From Haemophilus parainfluenzae (lineage in GTDB: Bacteria; Pseudomonadota; Gammaproteobacteria; Enterobacterales; Pasteurellaceae), in assembly GCF_003252795.1 (NCBI RefSeq), contig NZ_QEPQ01000002.1:310001-374000 (forward strand): a stretch of DNA of 64,000 nt, read 5' to 3'. Both the position numbers and the translations under genes were made by a program. The notes beneath the pieces were generated by a model. That model ran no database searches. It was given only the letters and a program-made list of their open reading frames with translations, and was not told where the DNA came from. Positions 48,381 to 58,280 of the stretch are shown piece by piece. Each line of letters begins with the position of its first letter. The first letter of the stretch is position 1.

Positions 48381-48969
48381 AATATGTTTTTACCTGTTCC
48401 TTTAGAGTTGCAACTTGCTGACGTAAATTTCCGACGAGCTTCAATCCGCTAGAGTTAAAGTTTAATCCGTTAATTTTTACTTGCGTATCGGAAGTAATGT
48501 CTTGTGTTTTTAAATTAATCACTGCGGCTTCTGTCTCAACGCGTTGTAGGCGAGATAAAGGATCAAGGCTCTCGGCAACCACACCACCTTCAAGATAGAG
48601 CATTTGATCTTTTGTTAATTTTGCCTTTTTCGCGCTAAGCTTCCAATTTTGTTTTTCTAATTGAATTTTATCGGTTTTCGCTTCTTTATCTTTATTGTCC
48701 AAAGAGGCATCAAAAAGATAGACTAACGGCGAAATAAAATCCGTATGGCCGTCTTGGGTGTAATATTCCACTTTGTCGGAAATCGCGAGATACTGTTTTT
48801 TACCTTCAGGTGAGAATACAGTGGTTTCCATTTTATTACCGACGTATTCTGGGCTATCAGGTTTTTTAATTAGGCTTTGTAAATCGCTATGATCTTGATT
48901 AAGCGAATAATACCAACCTAATAAAGCGAGGGCGATGACACCTAAAATAATATTCCAACGAATATTCAT
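48361..48969 (-). CDS. lptC: LptC, inner-membrane LPS transport protein
   Basis: 202-residue bitopic protein with an N-terminal membrane helix (about residues 5-22, NIILGVIALALLGWYYS) and a periplasmic beta-jellyroll domain accepting LPS from LptB2FG and passing it to LptA. The start at 48969 (MNIRWN) is chosen over an upstream extension to 49026, because it puts the membrane helix at the N-terminus as in homologues. First gene of the lptCAB-ptsN-rapZ unit. An uptake signal lies at 49026-49034. Confidence 0.93.
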   Translation of the reverse strand: MNIRWNIILGVIALALLGWYYSLNQDHSDLQSLIKKPDSPEYVGNKMETTVFSPEGKKQYLAISDKVEYYTQDGHTDFISPLVYLFDASLDNKDKEAKTDKIQLEKQNWKLSAKKAKLTKDQMLYLEGGVVAESLDPLSRLQRVETEAAVINLKTQDITSDTQVKINGLNFNSSGLKLVGNLRQQVATLKEQVKTYYEINKQ

Positions 48970-49050
48970 AAATAACGTTTTTTCCTTATTAAAAGGGTAG
49001 CTAATCATAGCACTTTTTTGACACAAAGTGCGGTCAAAAATAGCTGTATT

Positions 49051-49587
49051 TTAGTCTTCTAAAATAAGTGTTTTTAAGATCTGATAAATCTCTCTATAAG
49101 CTTTTGACGGCTTATTTTGTTCCTTCTCTTTCTGCGCTGCACGAATCAAATTACGTAAGTGTTGGCGGTCTGCAGAAGGATGTTCATTTAACAAATCAGT
49201 CAGAGCCGCATCACCTTTTGCAATCAAGTCATCACGTAAGATTTCCAACTTATGCAGCATAGCTTGTTGTTGATTATGTTTGTTTTCAATTTTTTCTAAA
49301 GCTTCACGAATAGGCTCTGCATCAATTGAGCGTAAGAGCTTACCGATGTATTGCAATTGGCGACGACGTGCCTCTTTTTGTAGACGTTGCGCTAATTCAA
49401 TGGCATCTTTCAAGCTATCGTCTAGTGGAACCTTAGTCAGATTTGCTTTGGTTAAGTTCACCAATTTCTCGCCGAGCTGTTTTAAATCCTCAGCGTCGCG
49501 TTTGATTTCACTTTTACTTACCCAAATAATCTCTTCTTGGTCTTCATCTTCCCAATCAAAGGCTTCTTTTTTCTTACGTTTTGCCAT
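49051..49587 (-). CDS. darP: DarP (YjgA), 50S ribosome biogenesis factor
   Basis: 178-residue, highly charged, mostly helical protein; [17 protein letters not shown] at the start and [16 protein letters not shown] in the middle are hallmarks of the YjgA/DarP family, which associates with late 50S precursors. Divergent from pmbA, an arrangement also found in E. coli. Confidence 0.93.
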   Translation of the reverse strand: MAKRKKKEAFDWEDEDQEEIIWVSKSEIKRDAEDLKQLGEKLVNLTKANLTKVPLDDSLKDAIELAQRLQKEARRRQLQYIGKLLRSIDAEPIREALEKIENKHNQQQAMLHKLEILRDDLIAKGDAALTDLLNEHPSADRQHLRNLIRAAQKEKEQNKPSKAYREIYQILKTLILED

Positions 49588-49675
49588 TCTGTTACCTTAT
49601 GAAAAATTTGGTGCATTTTAGCATAAACTTTCAAAATAAGATAAAATGGCGCAAATTTTTAATAGGATTATTACC

Positions 49676-51031
49676 ATGAAAACAGCAGAAAATTTAACCG
49701 CACTTTTAAAATCTCAAGAGCAAACATTGCGTGATGCAGTTAGTTTTGCGATTGATACAGCCCAGAAGGCGGGAGCCACCGCTGAAGTTAGCGTGACAAA
49801 AGTGAGTGGTTTATCGGTTTCAACCCGTCTGCAAGAGATTGAAAATGTTGAATTTACTAACGATGGGGCATTAGGCATTTCTGTTTATTTAGGCCAACAA
49901 AAAGGTAATGCCTCTACCTCAGATTTAAGTGAAGAAGCGATTAAAAACACCGTTGAAGCAGCACTTGCCATTGCAAAATATACCTCGCCAGATGATTGCA
50001 CAGGGCTAGCTGATAAAGAATTAATGGCTTTTGAAGCACCGGATTTAGCACTTTATCATAGCGCAAGTGTTGATGTTGAACAGGCTACCAAATTAGCTTT
50101 AGAGGTTGAAAAAGCGGCGTTGGAATACGATGCTAAAATCGTGAATAGTAATGGAGCAAGCTTTAATTCACATACTGGTGTGCGTGTTTATGGTAATACG
50201 TACGGCATGCTACAAAGTTACTTATCTAGTCGTTATTCTTTATCTTGTTCGGTGATCGGTGGTGAGCTAGATCAACTGGAAAATGACTACGAGTACACGG
50301 TTTCACGTGAGTTTGATGCGCTTTCTTCAGCGGATTGGGTAGGACAGAATTGTGCGAAAAAAGTGATTGCGCGTTTAAATCCACAAAAATTAACAACACG
50401 TGAAGTGCCCGTGATTTTCTTAAATGATGTGGCAACAGGATTAATCTCCCATTTAACGGGAGCGATTAGTGGCGGCAGCTTATATCGCAAATCCAGTTTC
50501 TTGCTTGATCATCTTGGAAAACAAGTATTGCCAGATTGGTTCCAAATCAGTGAGCGTCCGCATTTGTTAAGACGTTTAGCCTCTACACCTTTTGACAGCG
50601 AAGGAGTGCGCACACAAGATCTTGAAATTATTCAAGATGGCGTGTTGCAAACCTATTTGCTCACCAGTTACAGCGGTAGAAAAATGGGCATGCAAAGTAC
50701 AGGTCATGCAGGTGGTATTCACAACTGGCTTGTAAAACCAAATTTAACGGGGGGATTGACCGCACTTTTACGCCAAATGGGCACCGGTTTATTGGTTACC
50801 GATGTCATGGGGCAAGGCGTAAATATTGTGACCGGGGATTATTCCCGTGGCGCAGCAGGCTTCTGGGTGGAAAATGGTGAAATCCAATATCCAGTTGCTG
50901 AAATTACTATTGCAGGTCAATTACAAGATATGTTGAAAAATATTGTGGCTGTAGCAGATGATGTTGAGCATCGATCCAATATCCAAACCGGCTCAATCTT
51001 ACTCCACAAGATGAAAATTTCAGGGAATTAA
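49676..51031 (+). CDS. pmbA: PmbA/TldE, metalloprotease subunit
   Basis: 451-residue TldE/PmbA protein, partner of the TldD zinc protease in peptide maturation and antitoxin degradation. Family segments RLQEIENVEFTNDGALGISVY, STPFDSEGVRTQDLEIIQDGVL and the C-terminal GAAGFWVENGEIQYPVAEITIAG are clear. The start at 49676 (MKTAENLTALLK) follows AGGATTATTACC; a frame extension to 49646 has no ribosome-binding site. The TldD HExxH motif is absent, as expected for the TldE subunit. Confidence 0.94.
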   Translation: MKTAENLTALLKSQEQTLRDAVSFAIDTAQKAGATAEVSVTKVSGLSVSTRLQEIENVEFTNDGALGISVYLGQQKGNASTSDLSEEAIKNTVEAALAIAKYTSPDDCTGLADKELMAFEAPDLALYHSASVDVEQATKLALEVEKAALEYDAKIVNSNGASFNSHTGVRVYGNTYGMLQSYLSSRYSLSCSVIGGELDQLENDYEYTVSREFDALSSADWVGQNCAKKVIARLNPQKLTTREVPVIFLNDVATGLISHLTGAISGGSLYRKSSFLLDHLGKQVLPDWFQISERPHLLRRLASTPFDSEGVRTQDLEIIQDGVLQTYLLTSYSGRKMGMQSTGHAGGIHNWLVKPNLTGGLTALLRQMGTGLLVTDVMGQGVNIVTGDYSRGAAGFWVENGEIQYPVAEITIAGQLQDMLKNIVAVADDVEHRSNIQTGSILLHKMKISGN

Positions 51032-51044
51032 TAAATTTTATAAA

Positions 51045-51089
51045 AATGATAATAATTCTTATTGACAGGTATTTTCTTTCTGCTACTAT
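51045..51089 (+). promoter_or_regulatory. Fur box overlapping a strong sigma-70 promoter
   Basis: TGATAATAATTCTTA (51047-51061) matches the Fur 7-1-7 consensus TGATAATNATTATCA at all but two specified positions. It adjoins the promoter TTGACA (51062-51067), spacer 16, TACTAT (51084-51089). Fur-Fe(II) binding here would block RNA polymerase, so the downstream RNA should appear on iron starvation. Confidence 0.75.
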
Positions 51090-51095
51090 ACACAC

Positions 51096-51196
51096 ATCTG
51101 TTTCGTAGCGATTGCAGGTTGCTCCAACAGGTAGAGTAGAAAGTAAATTCGTTAGGGTTAAAAAGGCTGAAGGTTTAAACTTCAGCCTTTTTTATT
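51096..51196 (+). ncRNA. Predicted iron-responsive small RNA (HrrF-like)
   Basis: About 100 nt lie between a Fur-controlled promoter (start near 51096) and a strong intrinsic terminator: stem AAAAGGCTGAAG (51161-51172) with CTTCAGCCTTTT (51180-51191), followed by more T residues. No convincing reading frame exists in it. A Fur-repressed sRNA called HrrF is known in H. influenzae; this locus fits that description, but I cannot confirm identity from memory of its sequence. The alternative is a leader of hpt, which seems less likely because the terminator lies 39 bases before the hpt start. Confidence 0.7.
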
Positions 51197-51234
51197 GTAG
51201 AATACGCAAACGATTAAATTAAAAAGGAAAGACC

Positions 51235-51774
51235 ATGAAAAAACACCACGTCGATATTTTAATTTCAGAAGCGGATGTTCGTAGCCGCATTACTGAACTT
51301 GGCGCAGAAATTACGCATTTTTATCAACAGCAAGCTATTGATAAACTGATTGTTGTTGGGCTTTTACGTGGTTCATTTATGTTCATGGCCGATCTGGTGC
51401 GTGAATTAAAATTACCGGTAGAAGTGGAGTTTATGACTACTTCAAGCTATGGTTGCGGAATGACAAGCAATCACGATGTGAAAATTACGAAAGATCTTGA
51501 AGGAGATATTCGTAATGAACACGTGCTGATTGTTGAGGACATTATTGATACGGGTTACACCCTTGAAAAAGTGCGCAGCATTTTAAATTTACGCGATCCT
51601 GCAAGCTTGGCGATTTGTACCTTATTAGATAAACCTTCTCGCCGAGAAGTGGAAGTACCGGTTGAATGGATTGGTTTTTCTATTCCGGATGAATTTGTTG
51701 TCGGCTATGGTATTGATTATGCGCAACGTTATCGTAATTTAGGCTATATTGGCAAAGTGGTTATAGACGAATAA
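51235..51774 (+). CDS. hpt: Hpt, hypoxanthine phosphoribosyltransferase
   Basis: Purine salvage enzyme converting hypoxanthine (and guanine) with PRPP to the nucleotide. The 179-residue protein has the PRPP-binding motif [14 protein letters not shown], the flexible-loop region [15 protein letters not shown] and the C-terminal [20 protein letters not shown], which contacts the purine. AAAGGAAAG precedes the ATG. Confidence 0.96.
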   Translation: MKKHHVDILISEADVRSRITELGAEITHFYQQQAIDKLIVVGLLRGSFMFMADLVRELKLPVEVEFMTTSSYGCGMTSNHDVKITKDLEGDIRNEHVLIVEDIIDTGYTLEKVRSILNLRDPASLAICTLLDKPSRREVEVPVEWIGFSIPDEFVVGYGIDYAQRYRNLGYIGKVVIDE

Positions 51775-51789
51775 TTTATTTTTCAATAA

Positions 51790-51830
51790 AAAGAGCGGTC
51801 AAAATTCACAGTGATTTTTGACCGCTCTTT
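51790..51830. terminator. Bidirectional AGAGCGGTC-type terminator, hpt and der
   Basis: AAAGAGCGGTCAAAA (51790-51804) and TTTTGACCGCTCTTT (51816-51830), a 15-bp perfect stem between convergent genes; nearly identical in design to the dyad at 34409-34446. Confidence 0.9.
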
Positions 51831-51841
51831 GTTTGCTAAGA

Positions 51842-53374
51842 TTAGCGTTTCGCTTTTTTGATAAACTTCATCAAGCGTTTACGTTTACGTAATTGGTTTG
51901 GTGTGAGTTTATTTTTTCTACCTGCAAATGGGTTTGAACCTTCTTGGAATAGCAAGCGAATTGGTGAACCAATAATTTTCAAACTCTTACGATAATAATT
52001 AGATAAATAACGTTTGTATGAATCCGGTAATTTATCCATTTGGTTTCCATGCACCACGATAATTGGTGGATTATAGCCACCTGGGTGAGCGTATTTTAAT
52101 TTAATGCGACGTCCGCCAATCATTGGAGGTTGATGCTCATCCGTTGCCATTTGTAAAATGCGGGTGAGAAGGGAAGTCGTCATTTTTTGTGTCGCACAAG
52201 CATAAGCTTCTTTAATCGAATCAAAAAGATTACCCACGCCACTGCCGTGTAAAGCAGAAATAAAATGCACACGGGCAAAGTCGATGAAATCAAGACGGCG
52301 ATCTAATTCGGATTTGACGCGATCTTTCACATTTTGATCTAAGCCGTCCCATTTATTCACGACGATCACGAGCGAGCGACCTGCATTTAAGATAAAGCCA
52401 AGTAGAGAGAGATCTTGATCTGAAATGTTTTCACGCGCATCAATGGTGAGTAATACCACGTTTGCATCTTGAATCGCTTGTAACGTTTTGATGACAGAGA
52501 ATTTCTCAACGGCTAAGTGCACTTTACCACGTTTACGCACTCCTGCTGTATCAATCAAGGTGTATTGCTGACCATCACGTTCCATTGGAATGTAGATACT
52601 GTCACGTGTTGTGCCTGGCATGTCGTAAACGACCACGCGATCTTCACCTAAAATACGATTGGTTAATGTCGATTTACCGACGTTTGGACGGCCTACAATC
52701 GCAATTTTGATATTTTTATCTTGTTCTTCTTCAAGCTCTTCGTCTAATGCTTCATCAATCAATGAAGTATCTTCTTCTGAATCGAAGTCAAATTCGTGAT
52801 CCCATTCATCTTTTTCTTCTTCTTTTTCTTCTTCATCAGAAGTGCGGTCATTTTCTTCTTCGTTTTCTTGTAATTTTTCCGCTAAAGGTGCAAGCACTTG
52901 CTCCATTAATTGAGTCACGCCACGGCCTTGTGATGCAGCAATTTGTTCAATTTCACCTAAGCCTAATTGATAAAATTCCGCACAGTGTGAATCTGCATCA
53001 ATACCATCAGTTTTATTTGCCACAACAACGGTTGTTTTATTGGTGCGTTGACGTAAGTAATTGGCAATGCCAATATCTGCTGCTGTTAAACCTGCGCGGG
53101 CATCCACTAAGAAAAGCACGACATCGGCTTCTTCAATCGCTAATAAGGATTGTTCTGCCATTTTTTCTTCAACGCCTTCTTCAGTACCATCAATACCGCC
53201 GGTATCGATCACAATGAAATCATAGCCAGAAATATTGGCATGACCGTATTTACGATCTCTGGTTAAACCAGGGAAGTCAGCAACAAGTGCATCACGAGTA
53301 CGGGTTAAACGGTTGAATAGGGTGGATTTACCTACGTTTGGGCGACCCACTAAGGCAACGACAGGAGTTGTCAT
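51842..53374 (-). CDS. der: Der (EngA), double GTPase for 50S ribosome assembly
   Basis: 510-residue GTPase with two tandem G domains: first [14 protein letters not shown] with NKTD, second [14 protein letters not shown] with DTAG and NKWD, and a C-terminal KH-like domain with [13 protein letters not shown]. The linker between the domains (about residues 175-220) is strongly acidic (Glu/Asp runs) and contains an uptake signal at 52840-52848. Essential for 50S subunit maturation. Confidence 0.97.
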   Translation of the reverse strand: MTTPVVALVGRPNVGKSTLFNRLTRTRDALVADFPGLTRDRKYGHANISGYDFIVIDTGGIDGTEEGVEEKMAEQSLLAIEEADVVLFLVDARAGLTAADIGIANYLRQRTNKTTVVVANKTDGIDADSHCAEFYQLGLGEIEQIAASQGRGVTQLMEQVLAPLAEKLQENEEENDRTSDEEEKEEEKDEWDHEFDFDSEEDTSLIDEALDEELEEEQDKNIKIAIVGRPNVGKSTLTNRILGEDRVVVYDMPGTTRDSIYIPMERDGQQYTLIDTAGVRKRGKVHLAVEKFSVIKTLQAIQDANVVLLTIDARENISDQDLSLLGFILNAGRSLVIVVNKWDGLDQNVKDRVKSELDRRLDFIDFARVHFISALHGSGVGNLFDSIKEAYACATQKMTTSLLTRILQMATDEHQPPMIGGRRIKLKYAHPGGYNPPIIVVHGNQMDKLPDSYKRYLSNYYRKSLKIIGSPIRLLFQEGSNPFAGRKNKLTPNQLRKRKRLMKFIKKAKR

Positions 53375-53446
53375 AAAAAATATCTCTGTAAAATGTAAAT
53401 TTAGTTAATTATAGCGAATGTTGGCTGGCAGGTAAAATTCGGGCAT

Positions 53447-53470
53447 AAAAAAAGCACCTTCAGGTGCTTC
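53447..53470 (-). terminator. Intrinsic terminator of the tRNA-Asp unit
   Basis: AAGCACCT and AGGTGCTT form the stem at 53452-53469; on the minus strand it is followed by a T-run. Confidence 0.85.
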
Positions 53471-53486
53471 ATTATCTCGGCTTAAT

Positions 53487-53563
53487 TGGCGGAATGGACG
53501 GGACTCGAACCCGCGACCCCCTGCGTGACAGGCAGGTATTCTAACCAGCTGAACTACCACTCC
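53487..53563 (-). tRNA. tRNA-Asp (GTC), second copy in the transcript
   Basis: 77 nt on the minus strand, starting GGAGTGGTAGTTCAGCTGG, with anticodon loop CCTGTCACG (anticodon GTC), T-loop GGGTTCGAGTCCC and an encoded CCA end (53487-53489). Cloverleaf pairing is standard. Identical to the copy at 53591-53667. Confidence 0.96.
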
Positions 53564-53590
53564 GTGAGTATATTAAGACAAGTTTTAAAT

Positions 53591-53667
53591 TGGCGGAATG
53601 GACGGGACTCGAACCCGCGACCCCCTGCGTGACAGGCAGGTATTCTAACCAGCTGAACTACCACTCC
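53591..53667 (-). tRNA. tRNA-Asp (GTC), first copy in the transcript
   Basis: 77 nt, same sequence as its neighbour, with anticodon GTC and encoded CCA (53591-53593). The two genes are 27 bp apart and share the promoter upstream of this copy and the terminator downstream of the other. Confidence 0.96.
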
Positions 53668-53681
53668 GCTAAGTGCTGGGT

Positions 53682-53710
53682 ATAATAATGATGAACGTTA
53701 AAACCGTCAA
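53682..53710 (-). promoter_or_regulatory. Predicted promoter of the tandem tRNA-Asp genes
   Basis: On the minus strand TTGACG (53705-53710) and TATTAT (53682-53687) with a 17-base spacer, ending 14 bases before the tRNA. Confidence 0.7.
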
Positions 53711-53754
53711 TCTTTTTTTTCTTTTTTATGTTTATCTGATTAATAGATAACCGA

Positions 53755-54516
53755 TTAATGTGAGGTTTCCTCACCCGTACGAATAGACCAAAAACATTTG
53801 CCATCACTCTTTTTATTGACCAATCTAAGGAAATCTAAATGAGCTTGGAGTTCGTCATCAGTGGGTTGTAACACTTTTAAATTTTGCGAAAAATTGACCG
53901 CACTTTGAAGATCTTGCATATTGGTACCAGCTTGGATAATTGGACTATCCGCATGCTCTTCATCAAATAAGCTGGTTTGCCCACCAGTCATGGACAAATA
54001 AACGTCAGCTAAAATCTCCGCATCCAGTAACGCACCGTGGAGTGTGCGTTTGCTGTTATCAATGCCTAAACGATCACACAACGCATCTAAGCTATTCCGT
54101 TTCCCTGGATACATTTGGCGCGCCATTTGCAACGTATCGGTGACGAGGCAAATGTCGGTCGTTTTGATATCTAACCCAAGTTTACGGAATTCATAGTCCA
54201 TAAAGCCCACGTCGAAGGGCGCGTTGTGAATCAGCAGTTCGGCACCACGAATGTATTCAATAAAGTCTTGTGCAATCGTTTTGAAATCCGGTTTATCTGC
54301 AAGCATTTCATCCGTAATACCGTGAACTTTAATGGCATCGGGATCAACCAAACGATCCGGCTTAATATAAATGTGAAAATTATTGCCCGTATATTTACGG
54401 TTGATCATTTCCACCGCGCCAATTTCAATAATGCAATGTCCTTCGTAATGCGCACCAATTTGGTTCATACCGGTGGTTTCAGTATCCAGTACAATTTGGC
54501 GATCCGGATTTATCAT
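53755..54516 (-). CDS. dnaQ: DnaQ, DNA polymerase III epsilon proofreading subunit
   Basis: 3'-5' exonuclease of the replicative polymerase. The 253-residue protein has exonuclease motif I LDTETTG (Asp11, Glu13), motif [16 protein letters not shown] and motif III with [14 protein letters not shown]; the C-terminal tail binds the alpha subunit. Divergent from rnhA with a 59-bp gap, the arrangement also found in E. coli. Confidence 0.96.
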   Translation of the reverse strand: MINPDRQIVLDTETTGMNQIGAHYEGHCIIEIGAVEMINRKYTGNNFHIYIKPDRLVDPDAIKVHGITDEMLADKPDFKTIAQDFIEYIRGAELLIHNAPFDVGFMDYEFRKLGLDIKTTDICLVTDTLQMARQMYPGKRNSLDALCDRLGIDNSKRTLHGALLDAEILADVYLSMTGGQTSLFDEEHADSPIIQAGTNMQDLQSAVNFSQNLKVLQPTDDELQAHLDFLRLVNKKSDGKCFWSIRTGEETSH

Positions 54517-54575
54517 TGTTCTACCTATCTGTTTCCTTTAAAATATTGCCTATTTTACACAAGCTCGAATTAGTT

Positions 54576-55037
54576 ATGCAAAAACAGATTGAAATTTTTA
54601 CGGATGGATCTTGCCTCGGCAATCCGGGAGCTGGTGGCATAGGGATTGTCCTGCGCTATAAACAGCACGAAAAACATATTTCAAAAGGGTATTTTAAAAC
54701 CACCAATAATCGCATGGAATTACGAGCAGTGATCGAGGCTTTAAATAGCTTAAAAGAGCCTTGCCATGTGAAGCTTTATAGCGACAGCCAATATATGAAA
54801 AATGGCATCACACAATGGATTTACAATTGGAAGAAAAACAATTGGAAAGCGAGTACGGGCAAAGCGGTAAAAAATCAAGATTTATGGATTGAGTTAGATC
54901 AGGTGATTCAAACTCATAGCATTGATTGGCAGTGGGTGAAAGGGCATTCAGGTCATCGTGAAAATGAAATTTGTGATGAATTAGCCAAACAAGGCGCAGA
55001 AAACCCAACTTTCGAAGATATCGGTTACGAAGGGTAG
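54576..55037 (+). CDS. rnhA: RnhA, ribonuclease HI
   Basis: Degrades RNA in RNA-DNA hybrids. The 153-residue enzyme retains Asp10 (IFTDGSC), Glu48 (NNRMELRAV), Asp70 (YSDSQY), and the [18 protein letters not shown] segment with the fourth carboxylate. The start at 54576 ([11 protein letters not shown]) sets these residues at E. coli numbering; an upstream extension to 54516 overlaps the dnaQ start. Confidence 0.96.
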   Translation: MQKQIEIFTDGSCLGNPGAGGIGIVLRYKQHEKHISKGYFKTTNNRMELRAVIEALNSLKEPCHVKLYSDSQYMKNGITQWIYNWKKNNWKASTGKAVKNQDLWIELDQVIQTHSIDWQWVKGHSGHRENEICDELAKQGAENPTFEDIGYEG

Positions 55038-55061
55038 TCTGCACCTAGTTTTAACGTGCGG

Positions 55062-55922
55062 TTATTCTTGATAACGAATTAAACCTTCCTGCTGTGTGGT
55101 GGCAATTAATGTGCCATCTGCAGCAAAAATTTGTCCTCTCGCTAAACCTCGTCCTGCAAAAGCATTGTTACTTTCAATAGCATGTAAGTGCCAATTATTT
55201 AAATTGAAAGGGCGGTGGAACCAAATGCTGTGGTCGATTGTAGCCACTTTCATCCCTTTCTGCAAAAAGCCTTTCCCATGTGGGTGAAGTGCGGTCAAAA
55301 TACAGTGAAAATCAGAAAAATAGGCCAAGAGACATTGTTGAGTCTGCAAATCTAATGGCGCTTCACCATTGGTTTTAAACCAAGCATATTGTTCAGGTGG
55401 CAGTTTACGACCATCAAATGGATTGTTCAAATATCGGCTATGAATCTGAAATGGTCGCTCTTGAGCAAATTTTTCACTCAAGCTTTCAGGCAAAGTCTGC
55501 GCCACTTTTAACATGATTTCGTGCTCATCAATACATTGTTCTGGCCCCGGCACTTGTGGCATGGCTGATTGATGGTCAAAGCCTTCTTCGGGTACTTGAA
55601 ATGACGCGGTGACATGACAAATCACATTTTTATGTTGAATGGCTTTTACGCGTAATGCAGAGAAGTTTCGCCCTTCACGTAAAGTTTCCACATCATAAAT
55701 AATCGGGTATTGACTGTCGCCTGGCGCTAAAAAGTAAGCATGGCAGGAATGGAGTACGCGCTCCGCTGGGGCAACTTGCATTGCGGCAGAAAGAGATTGC
55801 GCTACGACTTGGCCACCAAACACTTGACGAAAACCTAAGTCTTCACAGGCTCCGCGAAAGATAAGATCATCAATTTTTTCTAATTTTAACAATTCGATGA
55901 GTTGATTTAATTTATCCGACAT
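55062..55922 (-). CDS. tesB: TesB, acyl-CoA thioesterase II
   Basis: 286-residue double hotdog-fold thioesterase hydrolysing medium- and long-chain acyl-CoA. Segments FRQVFGGQVVAQSLSAAMQV and ATIDHSIWFHRPFNLNNWHLHAIESNNAFAGRGLARGQIF match TesB, with the catalytic Asp, Ser/Thr and Gln environment. Convergent with rnhA, 24 bp apart, with no clear terminator between. Confidence 0.95.
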   Translation of the reverse strand: MSDKLNQLIELLKLEKIDDLIFRGACEDLGFRQVFGGQVVAQSLSAAMQVAPAERVLHSCHAYFLAPGDSQYPIIYDVETLREGRNFSALRVKAIQHKNVICHVTASFQVPEEGFDHQSAMPQVPGPEQCIDEHEIMLKVAQTLPESLSEKFAQERPFQIHSRYLNNPFDGRKLPPEQYAWFKTNGEAPLDLQTQQCLLAYFSDFHCILTALHPHGKGFLQKGMKVATIDHSIWFHRPFNLNNWHLHAIESNNAFAGRGLARGQIFAADGTLIATTQQEGLIRYQE

Positions 55923-55948
55923 TATTTTTCCTTTTATAGATATAAAAA

Positions 55949-55969
55949 GACCGCATAGTTATGCGGTCT
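55949..55969 (-). terminator. Intrinsic terminator after ychF
   Basis: AGACCGCAT (55949-55957) and ATGCGGTCT (55961-55969); on the minus strand followed by TTTTT. The arms again contain the GCGGTC core. Confidence 0.85.
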
Positions 55970-55978
55970 GAAGTGTTT

Positions 55979-57070
55979 TTATACGTTAAAGCGGAAGTGC
56001 ATGACATCACCATCTTGGACGATGTAGTCCTTACCTTCTAAGCGCCATTTACCTGCTTCTTTTGCTCCGTTTTCACCTTTGAATTGGATGAAGTCATCGT
56101 AAGCAATCACTTCTGCACGGATGAAGCCTTTTTCAAAGTCTGTGTGGATTACAGCCGCTGCTTTAGGGGCGGTTGCACCAACAGAAACCGTCCATGCGCG
56201 CACTTCTTTTACACCCGCAGTGAAGTAGGTTTGAAGATTTAATAAGGCATAACCTGCACGAATTACACGGTTTAAGCCAGGTTCTTCAATACCAAGATCT
56301 TGTAAGAATTCGATTTTTTCGTCGTCATCAAGTTCCGCAATTTCCGCTTCAATCGCCGCACATACAGGCACCACAACAGAGCCTTCTTTTTCTGCAAACT
56401 CACGTACTTTGTCTAAATACGGGTTGTTTTCAAAACCGTCTTCATTTACGTTCGCAATGTACATGGTTGGTTTTAATGTGAGGAAGTTATAGCTTTTAAT
56501 TGCTAATAACTCATCTTTATCTAACGCAACAGAACGAATCATGCCTGCTTCAGAAAGTACAGGAAGAATTTTTTCCATCACAGATAGCTCAAATTTTGCA
56601 TCTTTATCGCCACCTTTAGCACGTTTTTGTAAACGTTGGATTGCACGTTCGCAGCTGTCTAAGTCAGCAAGGGCTAATTCGGTATTGATGGTTTCGATAT
56701 CACTTAATGGATCGATTTTACCCGCAACGTGCACGATGTCATCATTTTCAAAACAACGAACAACATGACCAATCGCATCAGTTTCACGGATATTAGCTAG
56801 GAATTTATTCCCTAAGCCTTCACCTTTACTTGCACCCGCAACCAAACCTGCGATATCCACAAACTCCATGGTGGTGGGTAACACACGTTCAGGTTTAACA
56901 ATTTCCGCTAATGCATCTAAACGCGGATCCGGCATTGGTACCACGCCAGTATTTGGTTCGATGGTACAGAACGGATAGTTTGCCGCTTCGATACCGGCTT
57001 TGGTTAATGCATTAAAAAGAGTCGATTTACCGACGTTTGGCAAACCAACGATACCACATTTAAATCCCAT
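55979..57070 (-). CDS. ychF: YchF, redox-regulated Obg-family ATPase
   Basis: 363-residue P-loop protein with [16 protein letters not shown] at the N-terminus, the G4 position reading NVNE, which confers ATP over GTP specificity in YchF, a coiled-coil insertion (about residues 130-170) and a TGS domain with [12 protein letters not shown] near the C-terminus. Ribosome-associated and linked to oxidative stress in E. coli. Transcribed downstream of pth, as in E. coli. Confidence 0.96.
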   Translation of the reverse strand: MGFKCGIVGLPNVGKSTLFNALTKAGIEAANYPFCTIEPNTGVVPMPDPRLDALAEIVKPERVLPTTMEFVDIAGLVAGASKGEGLGNKFLANIRETDAIGHVVRCFENDDIVHVAGKIDPLSDIETINTELALADLDSCERAIQRLQKRAKGGDKDAKFELSVMEKILPVLSEAGMIRSVALDKDELLAIKSYNFLTLKPTMYIANVNEDGFENNPYLDKVREFAEKEGSVVVPVCAAIEAEIAELDDDEKIEFLQDLGIEEPGLNRVIRAGYALLNLQTYFTAGVKEVRAWTVSVGATAPKAAAVIHTDFEKGFIRAEVIAYDDFIQFKGENGAKEAGKWRLEGKDYIVQDGDVMHFRFNV

Positions 57071-57093
57071 GATGTTTTCCTTATTGTGAGCAT

Positions 57094-57132
57094 AAGTGCG
57101 GTTAAAATTTATAGTGTTTTTTCACCGCACTT
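57094..57132 (-). terminator. Uptake-signal inverted pair between pth and ychF
   Basis: AAGTGCGGT (57094-57102) and ACCGCACTT (57124-57132) can pair around a 21-nt loop. The loop is long and there is no good T-run, so this may be an imperfect attenuator between pth and ychF and not a full terminator. Confidence 0.5.
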
Positions 57133-57137
57133 TTGAG

Positions 57138-57722
57138 TTAAATTTTAAAACTGTTTAAGCGATTGGTGGCTTTCACCATGCCTTCTTTGAAAAGCAATTC
57201 AATGCAATCGGTGGCTTCGTCTAACGCTTTATCGAGTGCTTCTCTTTCTGCTGGCGCGGGTTTGTTAAGCACAAAACCTGAAACTAAATCACGGTGTCCA
57301 GGATGGCCAATGCCAATGCGTAAACGATAGAAATTATTGCTGTTACCAAGCTGAGCCACAATATCTTTTAAACCATTGTGTCCGCCATGTCCGCCACCTT
57401 GTTTTAATTTTACGGTGCCTGGCGGTAAATCTAATTCATCGTGTAGCACTAAAATTTCTTCTGGTTTGATGCGATAAAAATTAGCAAGTGCCCCCACTGC
57501 TTTTCCGCTTAAATTCATAAACGTCGTTGGCACTAAAAAACGGACTTCTTTGCCGTTAATCAGTGTTTTTCCTACATAACCGAAGAATTTATTTTCTGCA
57601 TTAAGCGAAACATTAAAGCGACGAGCCAAACGCTCAATCAACCATTCACCTGCATTGTGGCGGGTTTCCGCATATTTATCGCCAGGGTTTCCCAGCCCCA
57701 CGATGAGTTTAATTTCAGACAT
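57138..57722 (-). CDS. pth: Pth, peptidyl-tRNA hydrolase
   Basis: Recycles peptidyl-tRNA dropped from ribosomes. The 194-residue enzyme has [20 protein letters not shown] with catalytic His22, [36 protein letters not shown] and [10 protein letters not shown]. Upstream of ychF in the same orientation. Confidence 0.97.
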   Translation of the reverse strand: MSEIKLIVGLGNPGDKYAETRHNAGEWLIERLARRFNVSLNAENKFFGYVGKTLINGKEVRFLVPTTFMNLSGKAVGALANFYRIKPEEILVLHDELDLPPGTVKLKQGGGHGGHNGLKDIVAQLGNSNNFYRLRIGIGHPGHRDLVSGFVLNKPAPAEREALDKALDEATDCIELLFKEGMVKATNRLNSFKI

Positions 57723-57782
57723 AGTTTTCTGCTTGAATAAAAATAGTGGCGTATTGTAGCGAAAAAGGGCTAATTTCTCAAT

Positions 57783-58199
57783 CTATAAGGCTAAGACTAA
57801 AACGCCTGAGAGAATTAATAGACTTCCCATAACTAATTTCATACTTAAAGGTTCGCCTAACAATACCACGCCTAAAATAATGGCAATCACGACACTGAGT
57901 TTATCTATAGGGGCAACCCAAGAGGCGGGTGCCATTTGCAACGCACGATAATAACAAAGCCAAGATAGACCAGTAGCAACACCGGAAAGAATTAAAAAGG
58001 TGAATGGTTTTGCAGCAATATGTTGTGGCAGTTGCCATTCGTTACGTGCGCTAATGATGCCTGCTGTAACGAGTAAAACCACAATTGTACGGATAAAGGT
58101 CGCGAGATTGCTGTTAATGCCTTCAACCCCTAATTTGCCCAAAATAGCGGTAAGTCCAGCGAAAAAGGCTGAACCAATGGCAAAAAATACCCAATTCAT
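57783..58199 (-). CDS. Single-domain EamA/DMT family membrane protein
   Basis: 138-residue protein with about five hydrophobic segments, corresponding to one EamA domain, half the size of the usual ten-helix drug/metabolite transporters. Segments FAIGSAFFAGLTAILGKLGVE and GLSWLCYYRALQMAPASWVAPIDKLS are EamA marks. Half-size members are thought to work as dimers. Substrate unknown. An AGGAGT ribosome-binding site is present. Confidence 0.85.
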   Translation of the reverse strand: MNWVFFAIGSAFFAGLTAILGKLGVEGINSNLATFIRTIVVLLVTAGIISARNEWQLPQHIAAKPFTFLILSGVATGLSWLCYYRALQMAPASWVAPIDKLSVVIAIILGVVLLGEPLSMKLVMGSLLILSGVLVLAL

Positions 58200-58280
58200 G
58201 ATGAACTCCTGATTTTATCGTTAATATTGACCGCACTTTTCCGCTATAATAACGGAAAACTCATTAAGACAGAATAAGAC

